Shown here piece by piece: positions 45,320 through 56,989 of a DNA stretch of 64,000 nucleotides. The notes below the pieces were generated by a model that saw only the letters and a program-made list of their open reading frames with translations, did no database searches and was not told the DNA's origin. This DNA is from Gnetum montanum (lineage: Eukaryota; Streptophyta; Gnetopsida; Gnetales; Gnetaceae): the NCBI GenBank assembly GCA_015680685.1, contig MNCI01007731.1, forward strand, positions 394,356 through 458,355, written 5' to 3'. The first letter of the stretch is position 1; the number at the start of each line of letters is the position of its first letter. A program made the translations under genes and the position numbers.

Positions 45320-47114
45320 TGTACTGACCTAAATCATCAGTGCAAGGTTGGAAGGAAAAAAAAACACCGAAAGATCGTCGAGTAAACACAGTTGACCCTG
45401 CCTTCACCTGAGGCCAAGCCGGAAAAGAAAATGAAGGCAGAGTACCTTGGATGGTCTGCACACAAATCAACCAAGGACTTCCCTGAGCGTAAACTATGGC
45501 CTATGCTAGGGTTATCATAATTGATGTTTTAAATGTAAATAGTGTGCATGAAATGTAAACAAAAACGTATGCAGAACTGGTATTGTAAACAAAACGTAAA
45601 TTGAAAGTAAAATAGAGCAAACAATATAATGGTTGAGAAAATTAACTGTATTGTATTTCTTAGAAAAGATGTGCACTGGTCAAAGCGTAGTTGCACATGT
45701 GGATGTCAAGTCAAGCATGAAGCCCCGAGGTGATGTGATGTGTTTCAGGAGTGCTTGGATGCTAGGAGTCAAGTGTGCCCGAGCACCTAAGGATTGCTAG
45801 TTTGAGTTTCTTATGCCATCAACCTTCAAAATTTCCAACCTCATTTATGTGAATGGATAGGATATTTATAAGGTTTGGGCTAGCTTTGGGTACAGAACCC
45901 ATGGCTGGATCAATGGCTGAGAGATGAGAGGAAAATGGATCATGTGACACGTGTTCGATGGACAAGTAGGTGTGAGTTGGTTGTGTGTAGGTAGGCTACG
46001 TTCTTGACTAGATGCACTATATGTTACAACATGTGTTGGCTTACGCAAGCTAGCGTATGCCCATAGGAGCAGTTTGACAAGCTCATAAATGATGAATATT
46101 TACAATGAAATGATACTGTACAACAAGAGAATTTGACTCTGGCTTTCTTGATCGAAGAATTGATTATTGCAAGATGTCAATTTGAGTGGCTTTGTGGCTA
46201 TTTGAGGTGTTTCTGTTCTACCAGAGCTTCCGACGTGAGTTGATTTGATCTTGGCATGTCCTCAACATGTGCTTAGCATGCTTTTGTCTAGGCGTGATCA
46301 GTACTCATGCTGATGAATAGTACTCATGCTAATGAATAGCACTCACATTGATGAATAGTACTCACACTAATGAATAGTACTCATGTTGTACTCACGCTGC
46401 TAGCATGACCTCAACGTGAGTGAGTTGAAAGTGATACCTTTTACACCAAATTTTGATTTTTTTGAAGCCTATTATTAAGCTCAACAATTGCTTGACTATG
46501 TGTGACCCCAAGAGTGATCTGTAAGTTAAAAACTGAGGTTGATTGTGCCTTTTTTCAGCCACTTTTGGTAGCTCATGCTAGACTCACGTTGCTAGCATGA
46601 GTGCAGCATGAGCTATAGAAACTTGTACTTTTGAACTTGGTAGAGGCTAGAACTTGAATCTTATCGATGATGAACCTTGAAGATGACTTTCATGTCAAAA
46701 ATTAGATAGTTTTGACTTAATTTTGAGGCTCTTGGAGTTATTCATGGTGGACTCACATTGCTAGCATGACTGCAGCATGAGCTGCAGTGTGAGTATGAAA
46801 ATCTGTGTCATCTGGCTTGAAATTTGGACTTCTAAATGCTGAAACTTGGAGTGGACATCAGTGGCTATTGAGGATGGCTTGCACCCTCATATTTGGACCA
46901 TTTTTTACTTGATTTTGAAGTTTTTGGAGTTACTCATGCTGGACTCATGCTACCAGCCAGTGTGAGTGTGAAAAATTTGCACAATTTCCAATGTGAGTTA
47001 CTAGGGCAAGCTAGCATGAGTGCCATGCCTTAGTCAAATTTTTCCTTCCAAAACCCAAAAGGGCTCTGGGTTGTTTGTGTTTCAAAGTGTTAGGCCAAAA
47101 TTAGTGGTGTTTCA
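45320..47114 (-). repeat. 3' LTR of C
   Basis: A 1795 bp repeat with plus-strand ends TGTACTGACC and TGGTGTTTCA. It pairs with 61131-62862. It is full of CAGCRTGAG words and their complements, and it carries a 19 bp tandem repeat. Confidence 0.9.
46300..46388. repeat. 19 bp tandem repeat in the C 3' LTR
   Basis: Four full units and a partial one of AGTACTCATGCTGATGAAT with small changes, starting at 46300, 46319, 46338, 46357 and 46376. The 5' LTR has only two full units and a partial one at 62075-62125, so the copy number changed after insertion. Confidence 0.9.
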
Positions 47115-48549
47115 TTGGCCCCTCTTTGTTGACTTCTAGAGGAATCCACCTGAGAGGCATCGACAAAGAAGTGTAAAACACCATGAACAACCAAGTACCA
47201 AGCATTAATTGTCGACCCTTGGCTAGATGTTATCACACTGTGTTCAAAAGTACATGGAGTTGGGGAAGTGCAATTCAAGATGCAAGGGGATTGGTTGTAA
47301 CTAGGGAAATTGAGAGTTGATCAAGGGATATAATTGTTATTGGAATTGTAAGATAGGAATGTTCTCATGTGAACAAGCTATATCTTTGATCCTTGTGAAT
47401 AGCCGGTTTTCAACAGACTTGGAACCAGGACATAGGAGGTGCGTTCTTTGGAGAAACTGGACTCTTATAGAGTGTTTATAGGGCCCGTTCTAAATAGCCA
47501 AATCCACACGATGATGTGCAACATGATCTCTTTGAGACACGAGTGTAACTGTTTTTCAAGACAATTGCCTTCTCACCTGGGGCTTGTATTGAGAATAGCC
47601 AATAGTCTTTGGTCTATAATGTCAATGGGGTCATGAAGACCTTTTCCATAATTTTTTGCTCTTTGACCCTTTTGTTCCTTTTCCTTTTGTTTGTTTCTTC
47701 TTTTTTTTTCTTTTTTATGTTTTCCTCTTCTTCTTCTTCTTCTTCTTTTTTGTCTTTTTGAAAGAGCTTGCTTTTAGTGTTGTGCTCATGTTCAAGTGCT
47801 CACAGTTTGAGTCATGCATCATATACTGTGTTTTGTGTTGTAACTACTTAGAGAGCCATAGTGTGCAATAGTGTATCAAGGGCTTTGAGGTGAGTAGGAT
47901 ACAATTTATCTAGGTGATGTAATTGAATAGGATAAGGGGGCATGATGGGGAATTTGGGGATGTATCGGGAGTTAGGAATGTACTTATGAATGGATTGATT
48001 AACCCAGTTACATGCATCAGGAAGAATGTGATACCTTGTCATCACAATGAAGTGCATCTATGCACGAATGCCTCAAGTGTGTCATCCTGCAAACATAACT
48101 CCAAGAAGACATGAAGAACATAAATAAATCGGTTAACTAAGCACTTTAAATAAGGAGATGAACAAAGAGAGGGAGCCACCGAGTGCAATTTCAAAGAAAA
48201 TAGAATCATGAATAGCCTCAGCTTCATTAGGGTCCATGAGAAAAATTACGTAGCAAGTCTTTGTGGAACATGTACAGCCAATTGCAAAAACACATCTTTT
48301 CAAATTTTTCCTGGTCATCAATGATGTCTCCAGCTTATGGTCATAGCAGACTGTTGCAGGTTAGTTATACGTTGCAACCCTTTGGATGGTGCCAGTTTAG
48401 CATCATAGCAGATAGTGCATTGCTAGTTTATAGTCGTAGCGGACTGTGAAGAGGAAAACTAGTTTATAGTCTTAGTGGACCCTAGATGCTAGTGTCACAT
48501 CATGGCGAATGGATGTGGTAGTTTAGTGTTATACCGAAAAGAGCTCTAT
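47115..48549 (-). other. C 3' internal region next to the 3' LTR
   Basis: No domain is found. A long pyrimidine run with (TTC)n lies at 47690-47760 on the plus strand, which is purine-rich on the minus strand. From 48320 irregular relatives of the 38 bp repeat begin. Several small frames near 47850-48450 lie in both strands and look fortuitous. Confidence 0.5.
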
Positions 48550-48928
48550 GGTTTTAGTTTATTGTCATGACTCCAGGACATTCTGTGGTGCCAATTTCAA
48601 GTCATAGCCCCTGGACCATTTTTTGGTATTAGTTTGAGGTCATGATGCCAAGACTGTTTTTTGGTATCAGTTTTAAGTCATGATGCTAGGACTATTCTCT
48701 GGTATCAGTTTTAAGTCATGATGCTAGGATTGTTCTATGGTATCAATTTTAATTCATGATGCTAGGACTGTTCTATGGTATTAGTTTTAAGTCATGATGC
48801 AAGGACTGTTCTGTGGTATCAATTTTAAGTCATGATGCCAGGACTGTTCTGTGGTATCAGTTTCAAGTCATGTTGCTAGAATTATTCTGTGGTATCAGTT
48901 TTAAGTCATGATGCTAGGACTGTTACGT
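48550..48928. repeat. 38 bp minisatellite in C
   Basis: Units start at 48587, 48625, 48663, 48701, 48739, 48777, 48815, 48853 and 48891, an exact 38 bp step nine times, with one 37 bp unit before them at 48550. The core is GGTATCAGTTTTAAGTCATG followed by ATGCTAGGACTGTTCTGT-like sequence. The array lies between integrase and the 3' LTR. Confidence 0.93.
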
Positions 48929-49197
48929 ACCTTAGTTCGATCAGACATAGTATTGTTTCAGGTACAGATGATTTATAGGATTAGCAAACTCGCTCCTATC
49001 CATGTCAGAAAGTTTGAATGCTCCGTTATTGTACACCTTGGTGACTAATTAAGGCTCTTCCCAGTTAGCTGAGAACTTATCTAAATGTTCATGGTTGGAC
49101 TTAAGGCTAAGTCTCCTTCTTTAATCAAGCATTTATGTAGATCATGTTTGTTTCATTGTTGTTGTTGTTTCTAGTACCACTTTATATGATCAAACAT
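48929..49197 (-). pseudogene. Integrase C-terminal end of C (degraded)
   Basis: The minus strand here should carry the basic C-terminal part of integrase. I can read only weak pieces. It lies between the integrase frame at 49198 and the array. Confidence 0.4.
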
Positions 49198-49960
49198 TCA
49201 CACACGTTCCTCCTTCATCAAGTCAAGGTCAACAATGAGCAGATGATTGGTTTGACTTTCACCGAGGAGGCCCAAGAGAGCTATCAACAATGAGGAAACC
49301 TGTAACTCTAACGGCAAAATAGCTTTAGATCCATACACAAGACTATATGGAGTTCTACTTGTAGATGTTCGATGTGTTGTTCTGTAAGCCCACAATGCAT
49401 AGACTAATTATTTGTGCCATCATTTCTTGCTCTGATTTAGCATCTTTTTGAGCACCATGATGACAATTTTATTTGTAGCTTCTTCCTAATCATTGCTCTA
49501 TGGATACTAAGCTGATGAGAATGCATGTTTAATACCTAGGCTTCCACAAAATCTTTTAGTGTCTGCACTACTGAATTGTGGCATATTATCAATAATGATG
49601 GTAATCGGAATACCAAAATGGGTCATGGTATTTTCTATCATGAAAGTGCAAATATGTTTTGAAGTGGTCTTCCTAAGGGGAATAGCTTCTACCCATTTTT
49701 TTAAGTATTTAGTTGTTGTGATAATGAAGCTATGTCCCCCAGAGGATGATGGCATTATTAGTCCAATTAAGTCTAATCCCCATTTTTGGAATGGCCATGT
49801 GATTTTTGTTGTTTGTAATTCATTAGGTGGCACATGTATTAGATTTCCATGCCTCTGGCAAATGTCACATGTCCTAACCTTGGAGATGCAATCGTACTCC
49901 ATGTGTGGCCAGTAGTAGCCTAAGCACCTAATCTTTATTGCCATTGCTTTGGGTGCAATG
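49198..49960 (-). pseudogene. Integrase of C
   Basis: 49507-49944 holds LGYYWPHMEYDCISKVRTCD and C-Q-R-H-G (end of the zinc-binding part), then WGLDLIGLIMPSSSGGHSFI with the first Asp, and TIIIDNMPQFSS with the second Asp. A break follows at about 49500. Then 49198-49395 has WAYRTTHRTSTSRTPYSLVY, the conserved segment that follows the catalytic Glu. The Glu region itself lies in the broken part between 49395 and 49507. Confidence 0.85.
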
Positions 49961-50001
49961 TGTCCTCCACAAATTCCTTCGTAGACTTGTTCTACAATCG
50001 T

Positions 50002-50261
50002 CTAACCGTCGATGCTACTAACGTAGATCAGTAGAATGCCTTTGTAGGATTTGTGACACAATGTGTCTCCTATTAATGCATATTGCCAAGAGCATTTCCA
50101 CACGGCATCTTTTTGAGCATTTTTCAAATGTTGTGGAGGTTTTCCTTGTACAAGGTACTCTTTTATGTCATCGTACCATTCTATTGCCTCTATTGTACTA
50201 ACAGATGCTATATGCATTTCATCAAGAGTGTTAATTATAGATTCGACAGAACTTTTTATAG
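50002..50261 (-). pseudogene. Linker between archaeal-type RNase H and integrase of C
   Basis: Open part with AIEWYDDIKEYLVQGKPPQH and YALIGDTLCHKSYKGILL. These match the usual start of Tat integrases upstream of the zinc-binding motif. Confidence 0.7.
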
Positions 50262-50640
50262 AGCTACGCAATGCATGGAACATTTTGGATGTTATGTTTT
50301 CACTCCTAGGAACATGTTGTATATCCACTTATACTAGTCATCTTAGTAGATGTTTGGTCAAATCACAATAAGGTTGCAAATGGAGTGCTTGGCATGCATA
50401 AATCTCAGTGACCTGAGTAATGACTAACTATGAATCACCTCGAACTACAAGACGTGTGGTTCCTAAATTCAATGCTGCTTGAAGACCTCTGAGAATACCT
50501 TCGTATTCCACCATGTTATTGGTACAAGGAAAGGTTAATCGGTAGGTGAAGGGTTCAATTTCTCTAGAGGGGTATGTTAAAATGGCCACAGCACTTCCTC
50601 CTCAGGAAGTTGAGGATCCATCGAAATAGAGGATTGCTTC
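50262..50640 (-). pseudogene. Archaeal-type RNase H of C, located after RT-RNase H
   Basis: It reads AILYFDGSSTS near 50630, then PCTNNMVEYEGILRGLQAAL, then L-V-V-R-G-D-S and, at the end, DIQHVPRSENITSKMFHAL. This is the full signature of the second RNase H of Tat elements: YFDG, E-Y-E, GDS and H-x-P-R-x-E-N. The four main acidic positions can be assigned except that the last Asp (A-D-x-L-A) is read as Ser-Lys. Stops break the frame. Confidence 0.85.
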
Positions 50641-50748
50641 GTAGTTATCGGGTACAACGTCTATACTATTAACATTCTCATTTGGGAATTCAGGGTTTAT
50701 CGTTGCTTGATTGGGCGTTGGCAAGATAGTTAATTAGGTTACTATTTC

Positions 50749-51045
50749 TTAAACTTTTGTAGAAGATTGAGCAACATAGTGTAGGTCAAACTCTGTGATC
50801 ATCACTTTCCACCTAGTTGTCCTACTTGACTCATAGATGTTGTTAGTAATTACACGAAGTACATTATCCTTGCAAATGATGTAAACTTGATTACGAAAGA
50901 GATAGTGTCTCCATTTATTCAAGGAGAAGATGAGGGCAAGGCATGATTTCTCTATGTCGCTGTATTGTTGTTCATAGGCAATTAAACCATGGATTAGGTA
51001 ATATACAGGGATCTCAACTCCATCTTGATGTTTTTGACAAATCAT
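50749..51045 (-). pseudogene. Gypsy-type RNase H of C
   Basis: Residues EIPVYYLIHGLIAYEQQYSD, IEKSCLALIFSLNKWRHYLF and ITEFDLHYV match the connection-type RNase H that follows RT in Ty3/gypsy. The region up to 51340 links it with RT in broken frames. Confidence 0.8.
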
Positions 51046-51346
51046 CGATGTAATGGAAGAATTAGAAGTTGCAAGGTAGATGTAAAAGGATTTATCACCT
51101 TGTGGAGGATAAATGGTTGATAGCTAAGATAGCTCTTTTTTTTATGTTTTCAAATGCTTCTTGGCATTGTTAAGTCCATTGAAAATGCACATTCTTTCGT
51201 AATAGGTGTTGCATGGGTCTCAACTTATTTGTCAGCCTTTCGATAAAACATCTAATGAATTGATGTCTACCTTGGATACCCCGTAGTTCAGTAAGGTTTT
51301 TTGGTGGTTGCATGTTAGTTATTGCCTTAACCTTATCAGGGTCTAC

Positions 51347-51952
51347 CTATATCCCCATTCCAGAGACCATGAAGCCAAAATTTTTTCCAATTTTGACACC
51401 AAAGACACACTTCTTTGGATTGAGTCTAAGGTCATATTTAAGACAACATTTAAACACTAGGTCTAGATCTTTTGCATGTTCTTCAATTATTCTAGATTTA
51501 ACCACAATGTTATCAATGTAATCATTGATAAAATTGAGCATGTAATCACTAAATATATATGTCATTTCTTGTTGATATGTAGCTCCTACGTTTTTAAGGC
51601 CAAATGGCATCATTGTATAGCAAAATGTGCCCCAAGGTATCATAAAATTTTTTTTGAGTTGATGTTCCAGATTGATCCTTATTTAGTTGTATCCTGAAAA
51701 TCCATCCATAAAGGATAATAGTGCATGCTCAGTAGTTGTGTCAATAAGTTGATCGATGCTAGGTAAATCATCCTTTATAGTGGCTATGTTGAGATCACGG
51801 AAGTCGATGCATATGTGTATACTACTATTCTTCTTAGGGACTACAATAATGTTTGATACCCAATCGGAATAATCAACTTCCTAGATGAAGTTGGCTTGGT
51901 AGAGCTTTGTGATTTTAGCACGGACTACCTAAGCCACCTCAAGTCTAACTTT
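51347..51952 (-). pseudogene. Reverse transcriptase of C
   Basis: The N-terminal part reads SDWVSNIIVVPKKNSSIHIC, then LLSFMDGFSGYN. From 51643 the frame is open: IPWGTFCYTMMPFGLKNVGA, FINDYIDNIVVKSR and YDLRLNPKKCVFGVKIGKN. The catalytic Y-V-D-D is Y-I-D-N, since the second Asp codon is AAC (51509-51511). The enzyme would be inactive. Confidence 0.88.
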
Positions 51953-52390
51953 TCATGCTTTTTGTTTCATCGGTTTAATTTTTTCATCAACGATGATATT
52001 GTGTTGGATGATTCGGGGGTCTAATCTTGGCATGTCGATATATGACCATGCAAATGTTTTGATGTTGTCTTTCAGTACTTGAGTGATGTCATGGACAAGT
52101 TGTGAGTCTAGTAGGGTGCTTAATTTCAACGTTCTAGCTTCGCCATTGAATGTAGTAGTGGGGACCTTAACAAGAGGATCTTCAGTGATATTTTTAGCTT
52201 CTAGATCCAAAGTCTTAGTCACATTTTTAGGACAATTTGATGTTTCTTGAGTGGAGGATATTAAATTAGTGTAAGCACATGGGTCAAGATCTAAGGACTC
52301 TAGATTGATTACTCTTTTTACCTCCCCATATGGTCCATTGAGAGACAATGTTGAAAGGATATTCTTGGGCCATGTGCTTGCTCCTACCAA
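51953..52390 (-). pseudogene. N-terminal extension of the C pol (before RT)
   Basis: A 145-codon open stretch that ends in DNIKTFAWSYIDMPRLDPRI followed by Q-H-N-I-I-V-D. This matches the F-A-W-x-x-x-D-M-P-G-I-D-P segment that always precedes RT in Tat elements. The upstream part is not conserved enough to be named. Confidence 0.8.
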
Positions 52391-52879
52391 TTTAAACTAG
52401 GAGAAAAGTGAGCAACTCTTGCTTGATGAAGGAGTATTTAAATGTAAACAGCCATTGGATAACTAATTTATGTTCTAATAAAATTGTAGAATGTAACGAT
52501 CGTCATGGTAGTTTTAGGCTGTACCGGGCCAATGATATTCATGTTAACTTGTAATTTTGAATGTGTATGTAGTATTTTTGATTTTTAAATTTTTGTATGA
52601 ACAATAAGTTTACAAGGTTTTAAAATTTTATGGATTTTTTAAATGTTCATATATGTATATATATGATAATTTTTTTTTGATTTTAACTTTTCATCCCTTC
52701 CTTTGCATAATAATAATATTCTTTGGCTTCATCTCCAAAGGGTAAAATAATGACGAATATAGGCCAACATAAAACAAAGATGACATAAATAAAAAAAATT
52801 TAGACATGGTAAATTTAAATAAATAAAATAAGAGAAAATAAAATAGAATATTTTTGGTTTAAAATGGAGTTTTTGAAGT

Positions 52880-54250
52880 GAAGGGAGGGGGGTTTTATGC
52901 CATCGTGAGTTCTTGAATTGCAGTGTGAGCTAGGAGTGCAGCATGAGCTATAGCGTCAACGTCAGCATGAGCAAGGCAACCATGAAGGATAATGGGAGAG
53001 GAAAGGCAAGCTGGGACAAAGGGAAGAGGTAGGTAGATCTGGCATTTTTGGAGGAGAGTGAAGAGCTCCTCCAGTGTCTCTCCCAAGCCAAGATTCCAAT
53101 GTGGGATAGGGCCCTGCATAGGTAAATTTGTTTTCTCTTGCTTTTCTCCAGCATTTGTGGACAACATTACCTAGGATAGAATTTCTGTGGCTGCAATTTT
53201 GGGTTTCTGGGGCTGCGATTTTAGGTTGTTTTGGCTCACTATTCTTGATTTTTTGTGGTGTTTGACGTGAGAGTAAGTGATTTTGGATGTGATTGGGAGT
53301 GTGAGTGGAGTTATAGGAGGGGAAGGTTTTAGTTTTTTTGGCAGCATGAGCTACACCATGGGTGGGGGATTTTCAGCATGATCACTAGGTCTTGGACAAC
53401 ATGAACATAGGGCAAGGGTTCTAGGGCAGTGTGAGCTGCAGGTTCTAGGGTAGTGTGAGTTGGGTTTTTCAACTTTTGGGTCTTCCTAAGCCATAGGGTT
53501 TTTTAGCTTTTTCAAGCATCCTGGGTTGTAGGGTTTTTCAACCTTCTTGGGCTTGAGGCCAAGAAATGGCTAGTGTGAGTGTGGGAAATGAAAGGACCAA
53601 AGTGAGTGTGGGCCAAGAAGGCCTACGTTGCAGGGAAGGCCTTGGTAGCATGAGCTGCGTTGCAGGGAAACCCTGCTCTTCTATGTGCTTTTTGTGTTGG
53701 CAGCGTGACTGCTAGGCTATTGGGGAGGTTTCCAACGTTACTGCAAAGTTTCCTAGGTAGCATCAATTTCCTTTCTTTTGTGCAGCGTGACCACTAGCGT
53801 TCTTGGGCACCGTGAGCACAAGATAAGGGTTCTATGAGAGGTAGGCATTGTGGGTTCCAGGGACCAGCCCTAATCCCCTGCAACATGAGTTGCTAGTTCC
53901 CAGCATGAGTTGGAATGTAGAGAACCCAATGTGAGTGTTGGGGATGCAGGTTTTCTTTTTTCTTGCAGTGTGAGCCGTGTTATTAGGAGGTTTCCAGCAT
54001 CAATTTTTTTCTTTCTTGTACCAACGTGAACACAAATTTCTCTGGGGAGCATGAGCTACCAGTTCCCAGCATGAGTGGCTGAATAGGCCCTAGTGTGAGT
54101 GGCTGAATAGGCCCCAGCGTGAGTGTGGGTGAATAGGCCCCAAAGTGAGTGTGAGTTTGGAACGTCAGCATGAGTTTGCAAGTTCTAGTTTGAGTTTGAC
54201 ACTAGGGCAGTTCCCAGCGTGAGCTGCCAACGATGCCTAGCATGAGCTTT
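52880..54250 (+). repeat. CAGCRTGAG-rich segment
   Basis: The word CAGCATGAG or close variants (GTGTGAG, CAGCGTGAG) appears dozens of times, often followed by TTG or CTGC. A short local tandem repeat around GGCTGAATAGGCCC is at 54080-54145. The same word is common in both C LTRs and in the C leader. No protein is evident. Confidence 0.7.
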
Positions 54251-54509
54251 TATGTGAATATGTGTGTTGTTTGCTGGGATGCTCATTACTTGTTGGTTTC
54301 ATGTTTATATTGTTTATTTTTTTCCTAAGACGGATGATTTAAACCTTGCTTCAATGAATGTTTATGTTCTATAGTTTTTGGTGGATTTATTGTGAAATGG
54401 ATTTCAATGTACCCCAGTGAGCATCAAATACTAAATGAATATTGGTATCCTTGTCTCATGGGGTGAAGCAGTGCATTTAAAGTATTTGTTTATGTAATTT
54501 TTGGTTTAT

Positions 54510-56626
54510 GTAATTTTGACCTATTGTTAGCAGTTAGATTCTTCACTTACCTAATGCTTTTGGCTGCATGCAAGGGACCCAAACCTTTTCTTCTCGTAGT
54601 TGAGCTTGTTGGTGTACTTGCTTGGTTTGGACCCTTTGGACCAAACACACCTTCCTATAACATGCGCATTAGGCCCCATGTGATGTGGTTCTGCCCTAGT
54701 GTTAGTTCATTTTTATCATTCATCCTGCAAAATTTTAGTGTGGTTATATGGTCTCACCTAAGTGATCAGTTGGCTCATGATGTTATTGAGACCGTGTTAC
54801 CCAAGTCTATACAAAGCATGCTTGCCTTTGTTATCAACATAGATGAGGGACTTTTTAGAGTTGAGGGAGGCCCTACTGAGGGTCCTAGATCTACACATCC
54901 CTTGACTCATGTGTTGTAGTTACCCACTTGTACTCATTACAACAGCAGCAACACACTTTTCTTAGCCTTCCACGTGCACACTCTATTTCAGAACCTACCT
55001 GGGATAGTATATAGGGTGGACAAGTATGCTTTCTTATGTCTTGCTTAAATTTTGATTTTCTAAATTTTACATCATTGTCTATACATCAATATTCTTTTCC
55101 TATGTAGGCTTCATTTTGATGAGAATGGGATGCAAGATGATGATGGTGGGCTTGCCTTAGCATGCATAGCATTAGAGACATTCATGGTGCGACCCATTAT
55201 TCATGCCACGGTACTGGAGCAGGAAAAGGTGGCTATTGTTGACTACCCTATTGTTCCTTTTAGCTCAATCCATATTTTGTACCCTTTAATTTTCATGTGT
55301 TTTTGTTGATTATCTTGATTATCTTTAGCATTAGAGATATATGCTAAAATTTCTGAGGCACATACATCCTTGGAAGTGGCGTCAGAATCATAGGTTCCAA
55401 TTGAAGAGACCTCCCCTACTCGTCCCACATCAATTGACCAGCTAAGACCATGGCTTGAGATGCCTATGAAAATGGACTTTGTTAAAGGTATTGTTAATGA
55501 TGTGGTTTCTCACTTACAAGAGGCTCATCTAGAACTAGGTATGTGTACATTACATGTCATGCTAAGTGTCTAATTTTATTTGTGTTTCTTTGTGTTCATT
55601 GTTGATCATAGCTAATTCATGTGTGCGGTACTCATAGCTATAGGTGTCAAGCTTTAGTGGGATTCTTTTGAAGCCACTCATATTGATGCTCTCCCTGAAT
55701 TTCCAAGGAATATTGAGCAAGTCCCTAGGAAGTTTTACAATGCAATTTCTGGTTGATTTGTATAGAACGCTAAATCACTTTGGACTTGTAGGCGTTCGGT
55801 TGAATATCTATGGGATGAGGTGTATTCATTTAAAGAAGCACTAGCAAAGGAGAGAGAGGAGAAGAGGGATCTCCAATCCTATTATGATTTTGTTGCTGCT
55901 AGGCTATCTGGTGATGGCACTTGGTGCACATCCGAAATCACCTATGCACGTTACTAGATAGTATTGAATAGCAAAGTGTGGACGACACGAGATTTAGTAT
56001 AACAAAGAGCATAGATGGATCTGCTAAATAGGAAATGTCATAACTAGAAATCCTTTGCCACCAAAGTATGGAAATGGGAACAAGACCAAAAGGACCACAA
56101 GAATTAGTATAAGAAATGGTTAAAGGAGGGTTCAATTGAACATCACTGGATGGAGATGTTCATCAATGGGTTAAGCTTTCAGTTTGCTTATGACAGGTTC
56201 TCTGAGTGCACCGAGGTGGAGGGATCTCCTGAGAGAACCATTACTACCACCTCTAGGGAGGTTTCGACTGGCATGTTCTCTCTTGAGCATCCTACCTAGA
56301 CTTCAATGGACAAGGGTAAAACCTTGGTTGGTGTTGATCTTGGCATAGATGAGGATTGGGAAAATGTGCCCAAGGAGGAGATTCTATGATTTTTGGAGGC
56401 CATTAGGGCCTTCCTCACCTATGAGTGTTTTATTATTTATTTTTTTATGGTTTTACCATTTTCATTGTTAGTGTTACTATTTTTCTTATTTTTGTATTTA
56501 TGATTTTCTTTACTACTCTTACCTTTTTTTTATGCCTTGTTATAGGGACATGTTAATGATGGAGCTGGCCCCAGTGGAGTGAGAGAGGATGATGAAGAGG
56601 ATCTTGGGAACCAACCCCCTCCATGA
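54510..56626 (+). pseudogene. Plus-strand multi-exon gene remnant antisense to C
   Basis: An open exon-like block (54524-54919) encodes ACKGPKPFLLVVELVGVLAW and PHVMWFCPSVSSF. Likely introns with GT...AG ends are 55024-55107 (84 bp) and 55539-55637 (99 bp), and frames join across them. Exon-like blocks then give DQLRPWLEMPMKMDFVKGIV, YLWDEVYSFKEALAKEREEK and WMEMFINGLSFQFAYDRF. A last exon at 56546-56626 follows a clear acceptor and ends GNQPPP with a stop. In-frame stops (for example in the second and fourth blocks) show that it is dead. I do not recognise the family. It may be an additional ORF of the element, as antisense ORFs are known in Tat elements, or a captured gene. Confidence 0.5.
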
Positions 56627-56989
56627 GCTTATTGTTAATTAGACTTTAGCTATTAAATGTTTTGGACTTTTGGATGTTTGATGGAAATATATGGTTGATG
56701 AGTGTAATAATATGGATCTAATTATGGCATAACATGTTGGAATTTTACTACCATGTTGATGTATCATTTTTTTATTTTATGTGTTTTCTCTTTTTATTTA
56801 TTTTGTCAAGTATTATCGTGAACATATGTGTGTAGCTAAATGTAAAATGGGGGAACAAAACATAAATCAACACTTGTAAAAGAAGAAAGTAACGAGAAGG
56901 CATAAATCGAGACTACAACTTATATCATTTAAATGAAAATTTGACATAACATAGTGAATGTTTGTAAACTTGTGACATATTGAACCCTA

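Noticed and set aside
47656-47871. Phe-rich frame of 71 codons
   Set aside because: It is the translation of a poly-pyrimidine and TTC microsatellite run.
48587-48928. Regular array considered as a CRISPR array
   Set aside because: The whole 38 bp unit is repeated without unique spacers, and the context is a plant retrotransposon.
54524-54919. Stand-alone 131-codon gene
   Set aside because: The sequence continues through likely introns into further blocks. The long frame is one exon of a broken gene.
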